From the NCBI GenBank assembly GCA_031271965.1, contig JAISUS010000029.1:1-64000 (forward strand): a stretch of DNA of 64,000 bases, in the 5' to 3' direction. How positions within the stretch are numbered: position 1 is the first letter of the stretch; each line of letters opens with the position of its first letter. A model generated the notes under the pieces. It saw only the letters and a list, made by a program, of their open reading frames with translations. It was not told the origin of the DNA and searched no databases. The DNA comes from Prevotella sp. (lineage in GTDB: Bacteria; Bacteroidota; Bacteroidia; Bacteroidales; Dysgonomonadaceae). Below, piece after piece: positions 53,931 through 63,744 of this stretch. A program made the translations under genes and the position numbers.

Positions 53931-54851
53931 ATGAAAAAAGTAGATACTTCTTATAAAACAATTATACTTTCTGCCCTTATTTTCTTTGTCTCTATTCCTT
54001 CTTTCTCACAAGCCAAACGTTATAAGATTTACGATGAATATATTAGCACCTATAAGGGGATCGCAATAGATCATATGAGACGGTATAAAATACCGGCCAG
54101 TATAACTCTTGCGCAAGGACTGTTGGAGTCAGGTGCCGGAAAGAGTTCTCTTACTGTCAGCTCAAATAATCACTTTGGTATAAAATGCCATAGTGACTGG
54201 ACTGGAGAAAAGGTCTATAAAGCAGACGATGGTCCGAACGATTGCTTTAGAAAATATAAAAAAGCCGAAGATTCATTTGAGGACCATTCGAGATTTTTGA
54301 CCAGAGTGAGATATAAAAATCTGTTTGATTTGGAAATAACCGATTATCGCGGATGGGCAAGAGGTTTGCAACAAGCGGGGTATGCAACTGACAAGGCCTA
54401 TGCTAATAAGCTGATAAAGCTTATTGAAGATTATGAGTTGTATCAGCATGACAAAGGAGGTTCCGGCAAAGGAAAAGTAAAAGATGATATACGTCCACTC
54501 AGGCCGGAATATAGTCATACTCCATATAAAACACATAACCTCATATATGTTATCGCTATAGATGGCGATAATTATGAAGCTATTGCTGCAGAATTCAACT
54601 TTAAGCCTAAAGATTTATATAAATATAATGAGGTTCCGGAAGGATTCCCGTTAAAGAAAGGCGATTTGGTATATTTTCAAAAAAAGAAATCGAAAGCCGA
54701 TAAACCTTATTATGAACATGTGGTTCAGGTGGGTGAATCAATGCATAGTATTTCGCAATTGTACGGAATAAAGGTGAAGAATCTGTATAAGATGAACAAA
54801 AAAGACTTTGAATACGTCCCGGTGGAAGGAGATGTATTAAGGTTAAGATAA
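53931..54851 (+). CDS. Glucosaminidase with two LysM domains
   Basis: A 306-residue exported protein (signal peptide to FSQA). It has a GH73-type domain (about 35-175) with catalytic Glu66 in QGLLESGAGKS and NNHFGIKCH, followed by LysM-like domains at about 203-250 (YEAIAAEFNFKPKDLYKYN) and 262-305 (MHSISQLYGIKVKNLYKMN). It probably cleaves peptidoglycan between GlcNAc and MurNAc during growth or separation. The DUF3078 gene follows on the same strand. Confidence 0.9.
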   Translation: MKKVDTSYKTIILSALIFFVSIPSFSQAKRYKIYDEYISTYKGIAIDHMRRYKIPASITLAQGLLESGAGKSSLTVSSNNHFGIKCHSDWTGEKVYKADDGPNDCFRKYKKAEDSFEDHSRFLTRVRYKNLFDLEITDYRGWARGLQQAGYATDKAYANKLIKLIEDYELYQHDKGGSGKGKVKDDIRPLRPEYSHTPYKTHNLIYVIAIDGDNYEAIAAEFNFKPKDLYKYNEVPEGFPLKKGDLVYFQKKKSKADKPYYEHVVQVGESMHSISQLYGIKVKNLYKMNKKDFEYVPVEGDVLRLR

Positions 54852-54883
54852 TACTAAACTAAACAAACTAAAACAAATTATTG

Positions 54884-55786
54884 ATGAAACATTTATTGTT
54901 CATATCTATTTTTATTTTCTTTGTCGCCGTAGTGAATGCACAGGATGATAAAGCTAAGTTGGAAGATGGAAAATGGTATTTGAAAGGGGTGACAGGGCTA
55001 AATTTGTCACAGACTGCATTAAGTAACTGGTCTGCCGGAGGTGAAAGTTCTGTTGCAGGAACGGCGTATATGAATGGAACACTCACTCGTAAAAGTGGAA
55101 ATTGGCTTTGGGCAAATGCGTTAGCTCTCGAATATGGTTTGACGAATACAAAAACACAAGGCACCCGGAAGGTGAGTGATAAGATCGACTTTACTACGCA
55201 ATTGGGTTATTCTACAAATGATAAATGGTTTTATACGGTAATGGGAGATTTTAAATCGCAATTTGCCAAAGGATACAATTATTCAAAGGATGGTGAACGA
55301 AGCAGGTATATCTCCAGGTTTATGGCTCCCGGTTACTCGAATATTTCTTTGGGTATAGAGTATCGTCCGAATACAGTTTATTCTATTTATCTTTCTCCTG
55401 CAGCAGGTAAACTGACTTTTGTTCAGGATGATTATCTTTCTGATTTGGGCTCTTTTGGTGTCAACCCGGGTGATAAGTTTAAGGCTGAATTCGGAGCGTA
55501 TTTAAAAGGTCGTTTGCAGAAAAAAATAATGGAGAATGTAGAAGTAATATCTACTGCAGATTTTTTTACTGCTTATAGCAAATCGTTTGGTAATATAGAT
55601 GTTAATTGGGATGTTTTGCTGAGTATGAAGATTAATAAATTCTTATCTGCAACTATTAATACCACATTGAAATATGATGATGATGTGAAATCTATAAAAA
55701 TAGAAGATGATGGTACGGAAGTAAAACGAGGACCAAAAGTACAGTTTAAAGAAATGCTAGGAATAGGCCTTGCTTATAACTTTTAA
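54884..55786 (+). CDS. DUF3078-family exported protein
   Basis: 300 residues from ATG at 54884, with a signal peptide ending VNAQ. The family hallmark GVTGLNLSQTALSNWSAGGE follows the signal. The rest is built of long amphipathic strands with aromatic ends, suggesting an outer-membrane beta-barrel (MNGTLTRKSGNWLWANALAL, YSIYLSPAAGKLTF). It is known by DUF number only, with no reaction assigned. The last residue is a Phe (GLAYNF), as in many barrel proteins. Confidence 0.85.
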   Translation: MKHLLFISIFIFFVAVVNAQDDKAKLEDGKWYLKGVTGLNLSQTALSNWSAGGESSVAGTAYMNGTLTRKSGNWLWANALALEYGLTNTKTQGTRKVSDKIDFTTQLGYSTNDKWFYTVMGDFKSQFAKGYNYSKDGERSRYISRFMAPGYSNISLGIEYRPNTVYSIYLSPAAGKLTFVQDDYLSDLGSFGVNPGDKFKAEFGAYLKGRLQKKIMENVEVISTADFFTAYSKSFGNIDVNWDVLLSMKINKFLSATINTTLKYDDDVKSIKIEDDGTEVKRGPKVQFKEMLGIGLAYNF

Positions 55787-55806
55787 ACAGGATAGTTAAT
55801 GAATAT

Positions 55807-55848
55807 AAAAAAGGGTGTCTGCTATTAGTGGATACCCTTTTATTTTTA
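55807..55848 (+). terminator. Intrinsic terminator of the DUF3078 gene
   Basis: AAAGGGTGTC...GATACCCTTTTATTTTT: a 9-bp stem with one G-U pair and a T-rich tail. Confidence 0.8.
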
Positions 55849-55913
55849 ATATCGATATTGGCAAACTATTATAAATTACTACTTTTATAGTATAATCATA
55901 ATAACTTGTCGAA

Positions 55914-57020
55914 ATGAATAAATATCTTTTACTGGTTTTTCTTTTTTTTGTAAGCCTTTTTTCTGCAGCTCAACAGAGCAAATATTTATCAGGGGCGGTA
56001 CCTGAGGTTGGAGGTAAGGTGATTTTTGAAAAATCAATAGCTGTAAAACAGCCAATCGATGATGAACGTTTTTTTAGTCTTATGGATAAATGGGCACAAG
56101 ATAATTATAAGGTCGATGGAGACTTAAACAGTAGAGTCTTGTTGTCTGATCCTCAATCTCGGACAATAGCTTGTGGTGGTGAAGAATATCTGGTCTTTAA
56201 AAAGAGTGCACTGGTGCTTGATCAGGCAAAAATGACTTATCAAATGATCTTGGAAGTTGGAGGCGGGAAATGTAACGCGACTGTCAGAAATATCAGATAT
56301 AGTTATTCCGACAGCAAGGAATTGCAGCCGGCAGAGCAGATGATTACGGACAAAATAGCCCTTAATAAAAAGGGAGATAAGCTTAATCGGTATTATGATA
56401 AATTTCGGATGCAAACCATAGATAGCATTAATAGTATTTTCCGTTCTATAGATATATATCTTAATGGGGTGAGTACGACAGGTGCGGCAGCCCAACAGGT
56501 CGTGGCTGTCGTCGAACAGCCTGTAGCGGTAGTTCCGGCTCCTGCTGTTGAAAAAGAAGTGTCTCAGCCGCTACAAAATACAGTATCTACAATATCCGGA
56601 TTTAAGAAAATCCCAGCTGATAAAATCCCAGCCTCAATGATGGGCAAAGAAGTGCTGATATTGAGCGGTAATGTGAAAGAACCATCGGCTATCCTTGCTA
56701 AATGGAAAGGTACATCTACTTTGATGGAAAGATTACAGGCGATAACGAATGTTAGTGCAAGTCAGTATTCGTTAATCGAAAATGCGAAAACGTATACTAT
56801 ATGTTTCTTTACGGAAATATACGATGATGGATTAGCTAAACTGAATGGTTCAGAAAAGATTAAGGACGCAGAGTTTACTCCTGTAGCAATGCCTTCAGGC
56901 TCTCCTGCATTTTCGGAAGCATGGATGATTATAGAGTGTAAAAAGTCTGGAGAAATACCGGCTGAGGGTGCCAATCTTAAATCATGCCTGGGTGAAATTA
57001 TAAACGTGTGGATTAAATGA
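55914..57020 (+). CDS. DUF4468-family exported protein
   Basis: A 368-residue protein with a signal peptide (cut near FSAAQ). The first ~180 residues match the DUF4468 pattern (VGGKVIFEKSI...SRTIACGGEEYLVFKKSAL...YQMILEVGGGKCNATVRNIRY). An Ala/Val/Pro-rich linker (about 190-220) joins a second domain of ~150 residues that looks like a separate small fold. Function unknown. It overlaps the following SDR gene by 4 bp, so both are probably made from one transcript. Confidence 0.82.
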   Translation: MNKYLLLVFLFFVSLFSAAQQSKYLSGAVPEVGGKVIFEKSIAVKQPIDDERFFSLMDKWAQDNYKVDGDLNSRVLLSDPQSRTIACGGEEYLVFKKSALVLDQAKMTYQMILEVGGGKCNATVRNIRYSYSDSKELQPAEQMITDKIALNKKGDKLNRYYDKFRMQTIDSINSIFRSIDIYLNGVSTTGAAAQQVVAVVEQPVAVVPAPAVEKEVSQPLQNTVSTISGFKKIPADKIPASMMGKEVLILSGNVKEPSAILAKWKGTSTLMERLQAITNVSASQYSLIENAKTYTICFFTEIYDDGLAKLNGSEKIKDAEFTPVAMPSGSPAFSEAWMIIECKKSGEIPAEGANLKSCLGEIINVWIK

Positions 57021-57793
57021 AAAAGAATATGAGAAAGATAGCACTTATTACGGGAGCGACTTCAGGTTTGGGAAAAGCAATTGCTCTTCGTTTGGCAAAA
57101 GAGGGATACAATGTCATAATTACCGGGCGACGTCGTGGGCACCTGGAAGAGCTTGAAAAAGAAATTGAAATTAAATATGAAGTAAAGGTGCTCTCTCTTT
57201 GCTTTGATGTCAGGGTATATGATGAAGTAGAAAAAGCTATAAATGACCTTCCTGAGGAGTGGAAAGATATTGATGTGTTAGTTAATAATGCAGGCTTAGC
57301 TGTGGGTCTCGATCCTATTCACAAAGGAGTATTGGAAGATTGGGAACGCATGATCGACACGAATGTGAAAGGTTTGCTATATGTTACACGGGTTATTTCA
57401 CCCTCGATGGTAGCCCGCAAATCGGGTCATATTATCAATATTGGTTCTATTGCCGGAAAGGATGTATACCCTAACGGAGTTGTATACTGTGCAACGAAGC
57501 ACGCCGTAGATGCTTTGAGTAAAGGGATGCGAATGGATTTTTTGCCGTACAATATAAAAGTTACACAAATATGTCCCGGAGCTGTGGAAACCGAATTTTC
57601 TTTGGTTCGCTTTAAAGGAGATCAAGCCAGAGCGGATCAAGTGTATGCCGGATTTGAAAATCTTGTAGCAGACGATATTGCCGAAGCTGTGTCTTATGTG
57701 GTATCTCAGCCTGCCCATGTCGATATACAAGATATGTTGGTAATGCCTACGGCTCAGGCGTCTGGCAGCTTGGTTCATAAAGAAATCAAATGA
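57017..57793 (+). CDS. Short-chain dehydrogenase/reductase (YdfG-like)
   Basis: A 258-residue Rossmann enzyme. The cofactor motif TGATSGLG lies at 12-19, NNAG at 90-93 and the catalytic set Ser144, Tyr157, Lys161 (YCATK) is complete. The closest branch is the YdfG serine/3-hydroxy acid dehydrogenases, NADP dependent. Met5 is an alternative start. It is coupled to the DUF4468 gene and ends at a strong bidirectional terminator. Confidence 0.9.
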   Translation: MKKNMRKIALITGATSGLGKAIALRLAKEGYNVIITGRRRGHLEELEKEIEIKYEVKVLSLCFDVRVYDEVEKAINDLPEEWKDIDVLVNNAGLAVGLDPIHKGVLEDWERMIDTNVKGLLYVTRVISPSMVARKSGHIINIGSIAGKDVYPNGVVYCATKHAVDALSKGMRMDFLPYNIKVTQICPGAVETEFSLVRFKGDQARADQVYAGFENLVADDIAEAVSYVVSQPAHVDIQDMLVMPTAQASGSLVHKEIK

Positions 57794-57807
57794 CATATTT
57801 TCAGATA

Positions 57808-57852
57808 TAAAGAGGGTGTGTCAAAAGGTCTTTTGACACACCCTCTTTTATG
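57808..57852. terminator. Bidirectional intrinsic terminator with 17-bp stem
   Basis: AAAGAGGGTGTGTCAAAA and its perfect reverse complement meet around GGTC. The stem is flanked by A and T runs and lies between convergent genes. Half of the same word recurs after trmD (60703-60716). Confidence 0.88.
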
Positions 57853-57854
57853 TT

Positions 57855-59894
57855 TTACAACAAGCTGATCTGATAGTTTAGCAAATCCTGTTTCAAGAGG
57901 AAATATTCTCTCGAAGTCATAAACCGAAAGTAATTTACTGCATTAAACAGCGTATTCAGATATTCATTATTTAATGTATCATTGGCAGAATAGCTCCATT
58001 CTTTAGACAGGTATTCGTTGAGATTATCTTTCATAGCTTTTGTTATCTCTTTTTCCAAAAGTGGATTTTCAATAATAGTTTTTATCTCACTTTTTAGTTC
58101 TACTCCCGAATGTGCTATTTCAATAAAAATGCTTCTTACCTGGTTCTGTTGTGTAGCCATACTCAATTGATTGGCTAGGTCTACAAACTTATTATATATT
58201 CCGATCCTTTTATCACAGATATTATCCTGACTAAAGAATGATAGGTATTTATTCTTTAATTGGTTATCACATCCTTTTTTTAGGGCTTGGTTATAGAAAA
58301 ATCTATAGATGTTTATGTCATTTTCTGCTATCTGTTTCTTCGAGTTTTCTAGTTCACGGTCTATTTTTGTTATTATAGCATCAGCCTGTTTCATTTTATA
58401 TTTATTCCCGTCATATTCAAAGGTTTTTACCTTTATTTCTTTTCTGCTAATGGCATTCAGCGTATTCTTATCACTCTCGAGGGCGATATAATTATAAACC
58501 ATATTTACATTCTCTTTACTGAAAAGATTTTCTAATGTTTTCGTTTGGTCGGAAATTATTATACTATCAGGGTCGAAAGGAATAGGATTTTTGTTGTCGT
58601 AATAGTCGTTGTATTCTTCTGCAAACTTATTATTGATAATATCTTCTGCAAACTCTTTTTCGAATGCGTCATTTTCTATGGCAACTGTTTCTTTGCGAAA
58701 GGCTGAATAGTAAAATACCAATTTTGTAAGTTCCTCTTCCAGTTTTTCTTTGTCAGGAAGCAGTGTAACTGCAAGATTCTCTTTGTTTTCATTTTTTACA
58801 ATGTTAAGTTCACTTAAAGCATTCACTCTTTCTTCTGTGCTTGGGTGAGAAGCCCATTGATCTTCAATCTTTATTTTCGAACGGTTACGTTTATTGATAT
58901 CCGCAACAGAGACTAATGGCAGGCCATCTTTTAATGGGATCTTATTTTCTTTGGCCAGAAGCCTTAATGTAAACAATTGATTCTTATATATATTTTTACT
59001 GATAATATTATTTTCAGATTTGTTTTCGTAAAAGTTCAGAGTTGAGCTATATGCCAGTTGCGATAATTCCAATCTCAATAGAGAATCTATCAGTGGTTTA
59101 CTGCCTGCTACATTTGCGGCAACCTGATCGGCATGAAACTCCATCTCGCGGGATAATGCCATATATCTGATATTGACAAGACCATACATTTTTTTTAATA
59201 TCCACTGAATCCCTTGTATTATCTTGACAGCGATAATGACAAATATGGAGAAATAGCCGGAAATATTAGCCCAAGCCTGTATATTTTGGTCGAAAGAGTC
59301 ATTATCGTACAACATGTTGAAAATAACTTCATTCACGTTATATACATAGCTGCCTACGCTCATGCTACGTTGAGAGAAGTGTCCGAATTCATGGGCTATA
59401 ATAGCTTTCAGCTCTTGTTCTGTAACAGTATTTATTAATCCCAGTCCTATCTGCAGATTCTTATGAATAGGGAAGAACATACTCCAGAAGCTGGAATTGT
59501 AAAAAACAGCCGCGTTTACATCTCTGGATAAATAGATTTTTTTTGGAAATCTTGTTTTGGCTTCCAGGGCTATTTCTTCTATAAAGTTAAATAACTCCGG
59601 ATATTCTTCCCTGTAGACTTCTTTTAAATGGCTTTTGTCTATTTCATGTTCTTTAAATAAGAACTTGATTAGGAAAATGAAGATCATAATGCCCAAGCTC
59701 GCTAATCCTATCCCTATCACGATTGTTATAAATTTAGGTACTGCAATTATCAGAGCAACTCCTCCATAAATGCATAATGCTGTCAGGACTACACCTGAAA
59801 TTAATAGAATCAGATAAACGAAAATAAAGGTGATAATGGCAAAGATAGCATTAACTGCCATTTTTCTAAAGTTAGAGGAAGGTTGAATATTCAT
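57855..59894 (-). CDS. M48-family membrane metallopeptidase with large C-terminal domain
   Basis: A 679-residue protein. It has two or three N-terminal membrane helices (about 12-40, 42-60, 62-82), zinc motif HEFGH (168-172) and third ligand in SREMEFHAD (248-256), with a further helix near 213-230. The C-terminal ~330 residues are helical and soluble, absent from HtpX-like enzymes. It probably cleaves membrane proteins in quality control, with the catalytic site on the cytoplasmic face by analogy. It is transcribed alone. Confidence 0.88.
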   Translation of the reverse strand: MNIQPSSNFRKMAVNAIFAIITFIFVYLILLISGVVLTALCIYGGVALIIAVPKFITIVIGIGLASLGIMIFIFLIKFLFKEHEIDKSHLKEVYREEYPELFNFIEEIALEAKTRFPKKIYLSRDVNAAVFYNSSFWSMFFPIHKNLQIGLGLINTVTEQELKAIIAHEFGHFSQRSMSVGSYVYNVNEVIFNMLYDNDSFDQNIQAWANISGYFSIFVIIAVKIIQGIQWILKKMYGLVNIRYMALSREMEFHADQVAANVAGSKPLIDSLLRLELSQLAYSSTLNFYENKSENNIISKNIYKNQLFTLRLLAKENKIPLKDGLPLVSVADINKRNRSKIKIEDQWASHPSTEERVNALSELNIVKNENKENLAVTLLPDKEKLEEELTKLVFYYSAFRKETVAIENDAFEKEFAEDIINNKFAEEYNDYYDNKNPIPFDPDSIIISDQTKTLENLFSKENVNMVYNYIALESDKNTLNAISRKEIKVKTFEYDGNKYKMKQADAIITKIDRELENSKKQIAENDINIYRFFYNQALKKGCDNQLKNKYLSFFSQDNICDKRIGIYNKFVDLANQLSMATQQNQVRSIFIEIAHSGVELKSEIKTIIENPLLEKEITKAMKDNLNEYLSKEWSYSANDTLNNEYLNTLFNAVNYFRFMTSREYFLLKQDLLNYQISLL

Positions 59895-59959
59895 TGTATT
59901 AGTTTTAAAATTCTACGAAAATAATCATTTAATACTATTATGCAAGTGAGAATATGCTA

Positions 59960-59989
59960 TTTGGAAATACTCTATTTTAGTTACCTTTG
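59960..59989 (+). promoter_or_regulatory. Promoter of trmD
   Basis: TTTG (59960-59963), an 18-bp spacer and TACCTTTG (59982-59989), 20 bp before the start codon. Confidence 0.65.
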
Positions 59990-60008
59990 TAACCTTAATT
60001 AAAATCCT

Positions 60009-60692
60009 ATGCGCATAGATATTATAAGTGTTTTGCCGGAGATGTTTACCGGATTGATCGACTGTTCCATCCTTAAGCGGGCACAAGACAAGAAACTGGT
60101 GGAGATATATGTCCATAATCTCAGAGATTATACGACGAATAAACACCGGCGTGTAGATGATTATCCTTTTGGAGGGGAAGCTGGTATGGTATTGCAAGTT
60201 GAACCAATAGATAATATTATCTCTGCATTAAAGAAACAACGGGATTATGATGAAGTCATTTATACATCTCCCGATGGGGAGGTTTTCAATCAGAAGATAG
60301 CAAATGTGATGTCCTCTTATGAAAATATTGTTATTCTGTGCGGACATTATAAAGGTATTGATTATCGTGTTAGGGAACATCTGATAACCCGCGAAATATC
60401 GATAGGTGACTATGTCTTAACAGGAGGGGAGCTGGCTGCCGCAGTGATGGCTGATGCTGTAGTTCGCTTGATACCGGGAGCGATAGGAGATGAACAATCA
60501 GCCCTTTCCGATTCTTTTCAGGATAACTTGCTGGCGCCACCGGTTTATACACGTCCGGCGGAATATAAAGGCTGGAAAGTACCTGAAATACTTCTGTCAG
60601 GGCATCAGGCCAAAATCGATGAATGGAAATTACAACAGGCCATGGAGCGCACAGAACGTTTACGCCCCGATTTATTAAATAAGGGAGAATAA
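60009..60692 (+). CDS. trmD: tRNA (guanine(37)-N1)-methyltransferase
   Basis: A 227-residue SPOUT methyltransferase. The trefoil-knot SAM site is visible as [12 protein letters not shown] and [15 protein letters not shown], and [13 protein letters not shown] lies in the N-terminal half. It methylates G37 of tRNAs reading CUN, CCN and CGG to prevent frameshifting. It is not in the usual rpsP-rimM-trmD-rplS cluster here, which is common in Bacteroidetes. Confidence 0.96.
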   Translation: MRIDIISVLPEMFTGLIDCSILKRAQDKKLVEIYVHNLRDYTTNKHRRVDDYPFGGEAGMVLQVEPIDNIISALKKQRDYDEVIYTSPDGEVFNQKIANVMSSYENIVILCGHYKGIDYRVREHLITREISIGDYVLTGGELAAAVMADAVVRLIPGAIGDEQSALSDSFQDNLLAPPVYTRPAEYKGWKVPEILLSGHQAKIDEWKLQQAMERTERLRPDLLNKGE

Positions 60693-60870
60693 AGAGGGTG
60701 AGGGTGTGTCAAAATTTACTTCCGCAATATTAATTAACATTTTTCTTTAAGCCAGCCCCCAATTAATGTTTAAATGTTAATAGCTTCAAATATTTAATGA
60801 TTAACTCATAAATGAAATTTATAACTAACGCTTTTAAATAAATGTGTATCGTCATGCACACACTTTTCAG

Positions 60871-60886
60871 CTAGTTTGCAAACTAG
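60871..60886. promoter_or_regulatory. Perfect 16-bp palindrome upstream of nuoA
   Basis: CTAGTTTGCAAACTAG is self-complementary and lies 99 bp upstream of the nuo -7 box. It may bind a dimeric regulator. No regulator is identified. Confidence 0.35.
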
Positions 60887-60984
60887 AGTGAACAAAACGC
60901 TACTTTTTTGTATTGATGCGGATTTTTCACTATGTTATCGATAAAATATATGAGCCATATTGCTTTTTTTTATCAATAAAAAAG

Positions 60985-60992
60985 TACCTTTG
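60985..60992 (+). promoter_or_regulatory. -7 box for the nuo operon
   Basis: TACCTTTG, with TTG at 60960-60962 as a weak -33; nuoA starts 15 bp later, so the leader is short. Confidence 0.5.
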
Positions 60993-61006
60993 TAAGTAAC
61001 AAAATA

Positions 61007-61396
61007 ATGTATGTTAAAAAGCCTTTTATGAACTCCAATCTATATGATTTTCTACCCATATTAATGCAAATTGCTTTTTGTGCAATATTTGTTTTTGCTA
61101 CAGTATTTGTATCGAAGGCTCTGGGTCCGAAACACAGAAGCTCGCGAAAAGAAGCAAACTTTGAATGTGGCCTTGACCCGATAGGGAACGCCAGGTCACC
61201 TTTTCCGGTAAAATATTTCTTAATAGCTATTTTGTTTGTCCTTTTCGATATAGAAATTGTCTTTATGTACCCTTGGGCTATTAATTTCAAAACTATTGGG
61301 TGGGATGGCTTGTTAAAAATGGGAGGCTTTATTGCTCTTCTACTTGTAGGCTATCTATATATAGTGAAGCGAAAAGCTCTGGATTGGGAAAAATAA
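61007..61396 (+). CDS. nuoA: NADH-quinone oxidoreductase subunit A
   Basis: A 129-residue membrane subunit with three helices (about 15-37, 68-90, 97-117). It has the subunit signature KEANFECGLDPIGNARSPFPVKYFLIAILFVLFDIEIVF. Met8 is an alternative start. It sits beside the quinone site of complex I in the inner membrane. It is the first gene of nuoA-B-C-D-E. Confidence 0.95.
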   Translation: MYVKKPFMNSNLYDFLPILMQIAFCAIFVFATVFVSKALGPKHRSSRKEANFECGLDPIGNARSPFPVKYFLIAILFVLFDIEIVFMYPWAINFKTIGWDGLLKMGGFIALLLVGYLYIVKRKALDWEK

Positions 61397-61408
61397 AGAT
61401 ATAAAATT

Positions 61409-61960
61409 ATGAGCAAATCTTCTAATATAAATGTAGTACCTGCTCCTGACGGATATACAGGGCATGGATTTTTTGCTACAAAATTCGATTATGCCATAGG
61501 ATTGGCCCGGGCCAATTCCCTTTGGCCATTACCGTTCGCTACATCTTGTTGTGGTATAGAGTTTATGGCCACTATGGCATCTACTTATGATATGGGACGT
61601 TTTGGTGCTGAACGGAATAGTTTTTCTCCTCGTCAGGCGGATATGCTGATGGTGATGGGTACTATTTCAAAGAAAATGGCGCCCATTCTTCGTCATGTAT
61701 ATGAACAAATGGCAGAACCTAAATGGGTGATAGCTGTAGGAGCCTGTGCTTCGTCGGGTGGAATATTCGATACATATTCGGTATTACAAGGTATTGATAA
61801 AGTGATACCGGTAGATGTATATGTGCCGGGATGTCCTCCACGCCCCGAACAAATACTTGATGGTGTGATGCAACTGCAAGAACTGGTAAAACATGAATCG
61901 TTAGGCCGCAGGGGTTCTGAAAGATATCAGGAGCTACTCGATTCGTACAAATTTGAATAA
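61409..61960 (+). CDS. nuoB: NADH-quinone oxidoreductase subunit B
   Basis: A 183-residue subunit that binds cluster N2. The tandem cysteines in ATSCCGIEF, the later GACASSGG and PGCPPRPEQ supply the four Cys ligands. N2 passes electrons to quinone. It starts 12 bp after nuoA. Confidence 0.97.
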   Translation: MSKSSNINVVPAPDGYTGHGFFATKFDYAIGLARANSLWPLPFATSCCGIEFMATMASTYDMGRFGAERNSFSPRQADMLMVMGTISKKMAPILRHVYEQMAEPKWVIAVGACASSGGIFDTYSVLQGIDKVIPVDVYVPGCPPRPEQILDGVMQLQELVKHESLGRRGSERYQELLDSYKFE

Positions 61961-61963
61961 GGA

Positions 61964-62494
61964 ATGGCACTTGAGATGACAGAAATTCAGAATAAAATTG
62001 CAGAAAAGTTCGGTTCTGATGCATTCAGCTTCAGAATGGAACAGGATATTTTTACGTTTGAGGTTTCTCCTTCTATTATAAAAGATGTTATTCGTTTTAT
62101 GAAAGATGATGAAGCTTTGCGTTTCAACTTTTTGACAGATCTGTGCGGCGTGCATTATCCCAATAATGAGAAAAATGCTCAATTTGTGGTTGTGTACTTG
62201 TTGCATAACTGGATAGATAATATACGGGTGCGTGTCAAAACGTTTCTGAACGGAGATAAACCCGAAGTTGATTCTGTCGTTGGAGTTTTTGCCGCTGCTA
62301 ACTGGATGGAGCGTGAAACATACGATTTTTATGGTATAAACTTCATTGGACATCCCAACCAGAAGCGTATTCTCAATGATGAAGGCATGGTGTCTTTTCC
62401 AATGCGGAAAGATCATCCGTTGGAAGATTCGGGGCGTACCGATAAGGATGACCGTTTCTTTGGTAGAACACCCAATAATTACGAACCTAAATAA
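61964..62494 (+). CDS. nuoC: NADH-quinone oxidoreductase subunit C
   Basis: A 176-residue 30-kDa-type subunit. Its signature is in NWMERETYDFYGINFIGHPNQKRIL and the terminal FPMRKDHPLE. It is separate from nuoD, whereas the two are fused in E. coli. It lies 3 bp after nuoB. Met5 is an alternative start. Confidence 0.94.
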   Translation: MALEMTEIQNKIAEKFGSDAFSFRMEQDIFTFEVSPSIIKDVIRFMKDDEALRFNFLTDLCGVHYPNNEKNAQFVVVYLLHNWIDNIRVRVKTFLNGDKPEVDSVVGVFAAANWMERETYDFYGINFIGHPNQKRILNDEGMVSFPMRKDHPLEDSGRTDKDDRFFGRTPNNYEPK

Positions 62495-62508
62495 AGCAAA
62501 GTAAGGAA

Positions 62509-63744
62509 ATGTTAGAGCAAACTATAAATCCGGAACATCGCTTTGCGAAAATGGTAAGGGAGCAGACCTTTGAAGACGGTCGTGAGCTTAATGTGTTGAA
62601 CTTTGGGCCTACGCATCCTTCTACTCATGGTGTGTTTCAAAATATATTGCTGATGGATGGCGAACGTATCTTAGATGCGGATACCACTATCGGATATATT
62701 CATCGTGCCTTTGAAAAAATAGCTGAACACAGGACTTTCTATCAGATTACAACTCTAACAGACCGTCTCAACTATTGTTCTGCGCCTATCAACAACATGG
62801 CATGGTGGATGACTGTGGAAAAAGCTCTTGGTGTGGAAGTGCCGAAAAGAGCTCAGTATATGCGTGTTATTGTGATGGAACTGGCACGTATAACCGACCA
62901 TTTGATATGTAACGGCATATTGGGTGTAGACCTTGGTGCTTATACACCATTCTTATATGTAATGAAATACCGTGAATTAGCTTACGAAATATACGAAGAG
63001 ATTTGCGGTGCCCGATTGACTACCAATATGGGGCGTATTGGAGGTTTTGAGCGTGATTGGAGTAAAGCTGCATGGGATAAGTTGGATGAATTTCTTGAAG
63101 GATTCCCTAAAGCTTGGGATCAGCTTGAAAGTCTCTTCAAGCGCAACCGTATTTTTATGGATCGTCTTGTCGGGGTAGGAGCTATCTCGGCTGAAAAGGC
63201 TATAAATTATGGATTCACAGGCCCTAACCTGAGAGCTACGGGGGTCGATTACGATGTGCGTGTGGCGCAACCATATAGTTCATATGAAGATTTTGATTTT
63301 ATAGTTCCTGTCGGACAGTCCGGCGATACTTACGACCGTTGGTGTGTTCGTGCGGCGGAAGTGAAAGAGAGCCTAAAAATAATTCGTCAGGCGCGTGATA
63401 ATATGCCTGAGGGGAATTTTCATGCTGATGTTCCGGATTATTATCTTCCGCCTAAAGAAGAAGTCTATACACAGATGGAGCAACTTATCCAGCACTTTAA
63501 GATTGTGATGGGCGAAGTTCCTGTGCCGATAGCAGAAGTATATCATGCAGTGGAAGGAGCAAACGGAGAATTGGGTATGTATCTCATTACTGACGGATCG
63601 CGGGCGCCTTTCAGAGTCCATTTCCGTAGGCCATGCTTCATTTACTATCAGGCATTCCCTGAAATGATAAAAGGAGGGTTGTTTTCGGATGCAGTGGCCA
63701 CACTTTCAAGTATAAATGTTATTGCCGGCGAGCTGGATGCGTAG
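62509..63744 (+). CDS. nuoD: NADH-quinone oxidoreductase subunit D
   Basis: A 411-residue 49-kDa-type subunit. The NFGPTHPSTHGVF start, YIHRAFEKIAEHRTF, the CSAPINNMAWW segment and RITDHLICNGILGVDLGAYTPF are conserved. It forms the quinone-binding cleft with NuoB. A GC-rich palindromic element starts at the base after its stop codon. Confidence 0.97.
   Translation: MLEQTINPEHRFAKMVREQTFEDGRELNVLNFGPTHPSTHGVFQNILLMDGERILDADTTIGYIHRAFEKIAEHRTFYQITTLTDRLNYCSAPINNMAWWMTVEKALGVEVPKRAQYMRVIVMELARITDHLICNGILGVDLGAYTPFLYVMKYRELAYEIYEEICGARLTTNMGRIGGFERDWSKAAWDKLDEFLEGFPKAWDQLESLFKRNRIFMDRLVGVGAISAEKAINYGFTGPNLRATGVDYDVRVAQPYSSYEDFDFIVPVGQSGDTYDRWCVRAAEVKESLKIIRQARDNMPEGNFHADVPDYYLPPKEEVYTQMEQLIQHFKIVMGEVPVPIAEVYHAVEGANGELGMYLITDGSRAPFRVHFRRPCFIYYQAFPEMIKGGLFSDAVATLSSINVIAGELDA

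Larger units (their letters stand above)
60693..61006 (+). other. 314-bp region before the nuo operon
   Basis: It starts with GAGGGTGTGTCAAAA, half of the terminator stem seen at 57808-57852, without its mirror. It has TTAACATTT/AAATGTTAA arms (60734-60742, 60772-60780) and a perfect 16-bp palindrome CTAGTTTGCAAACTAG (60871-60886). The nuo -7 box is at 60985-60992. No credible gene. Confidence 0.5.
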
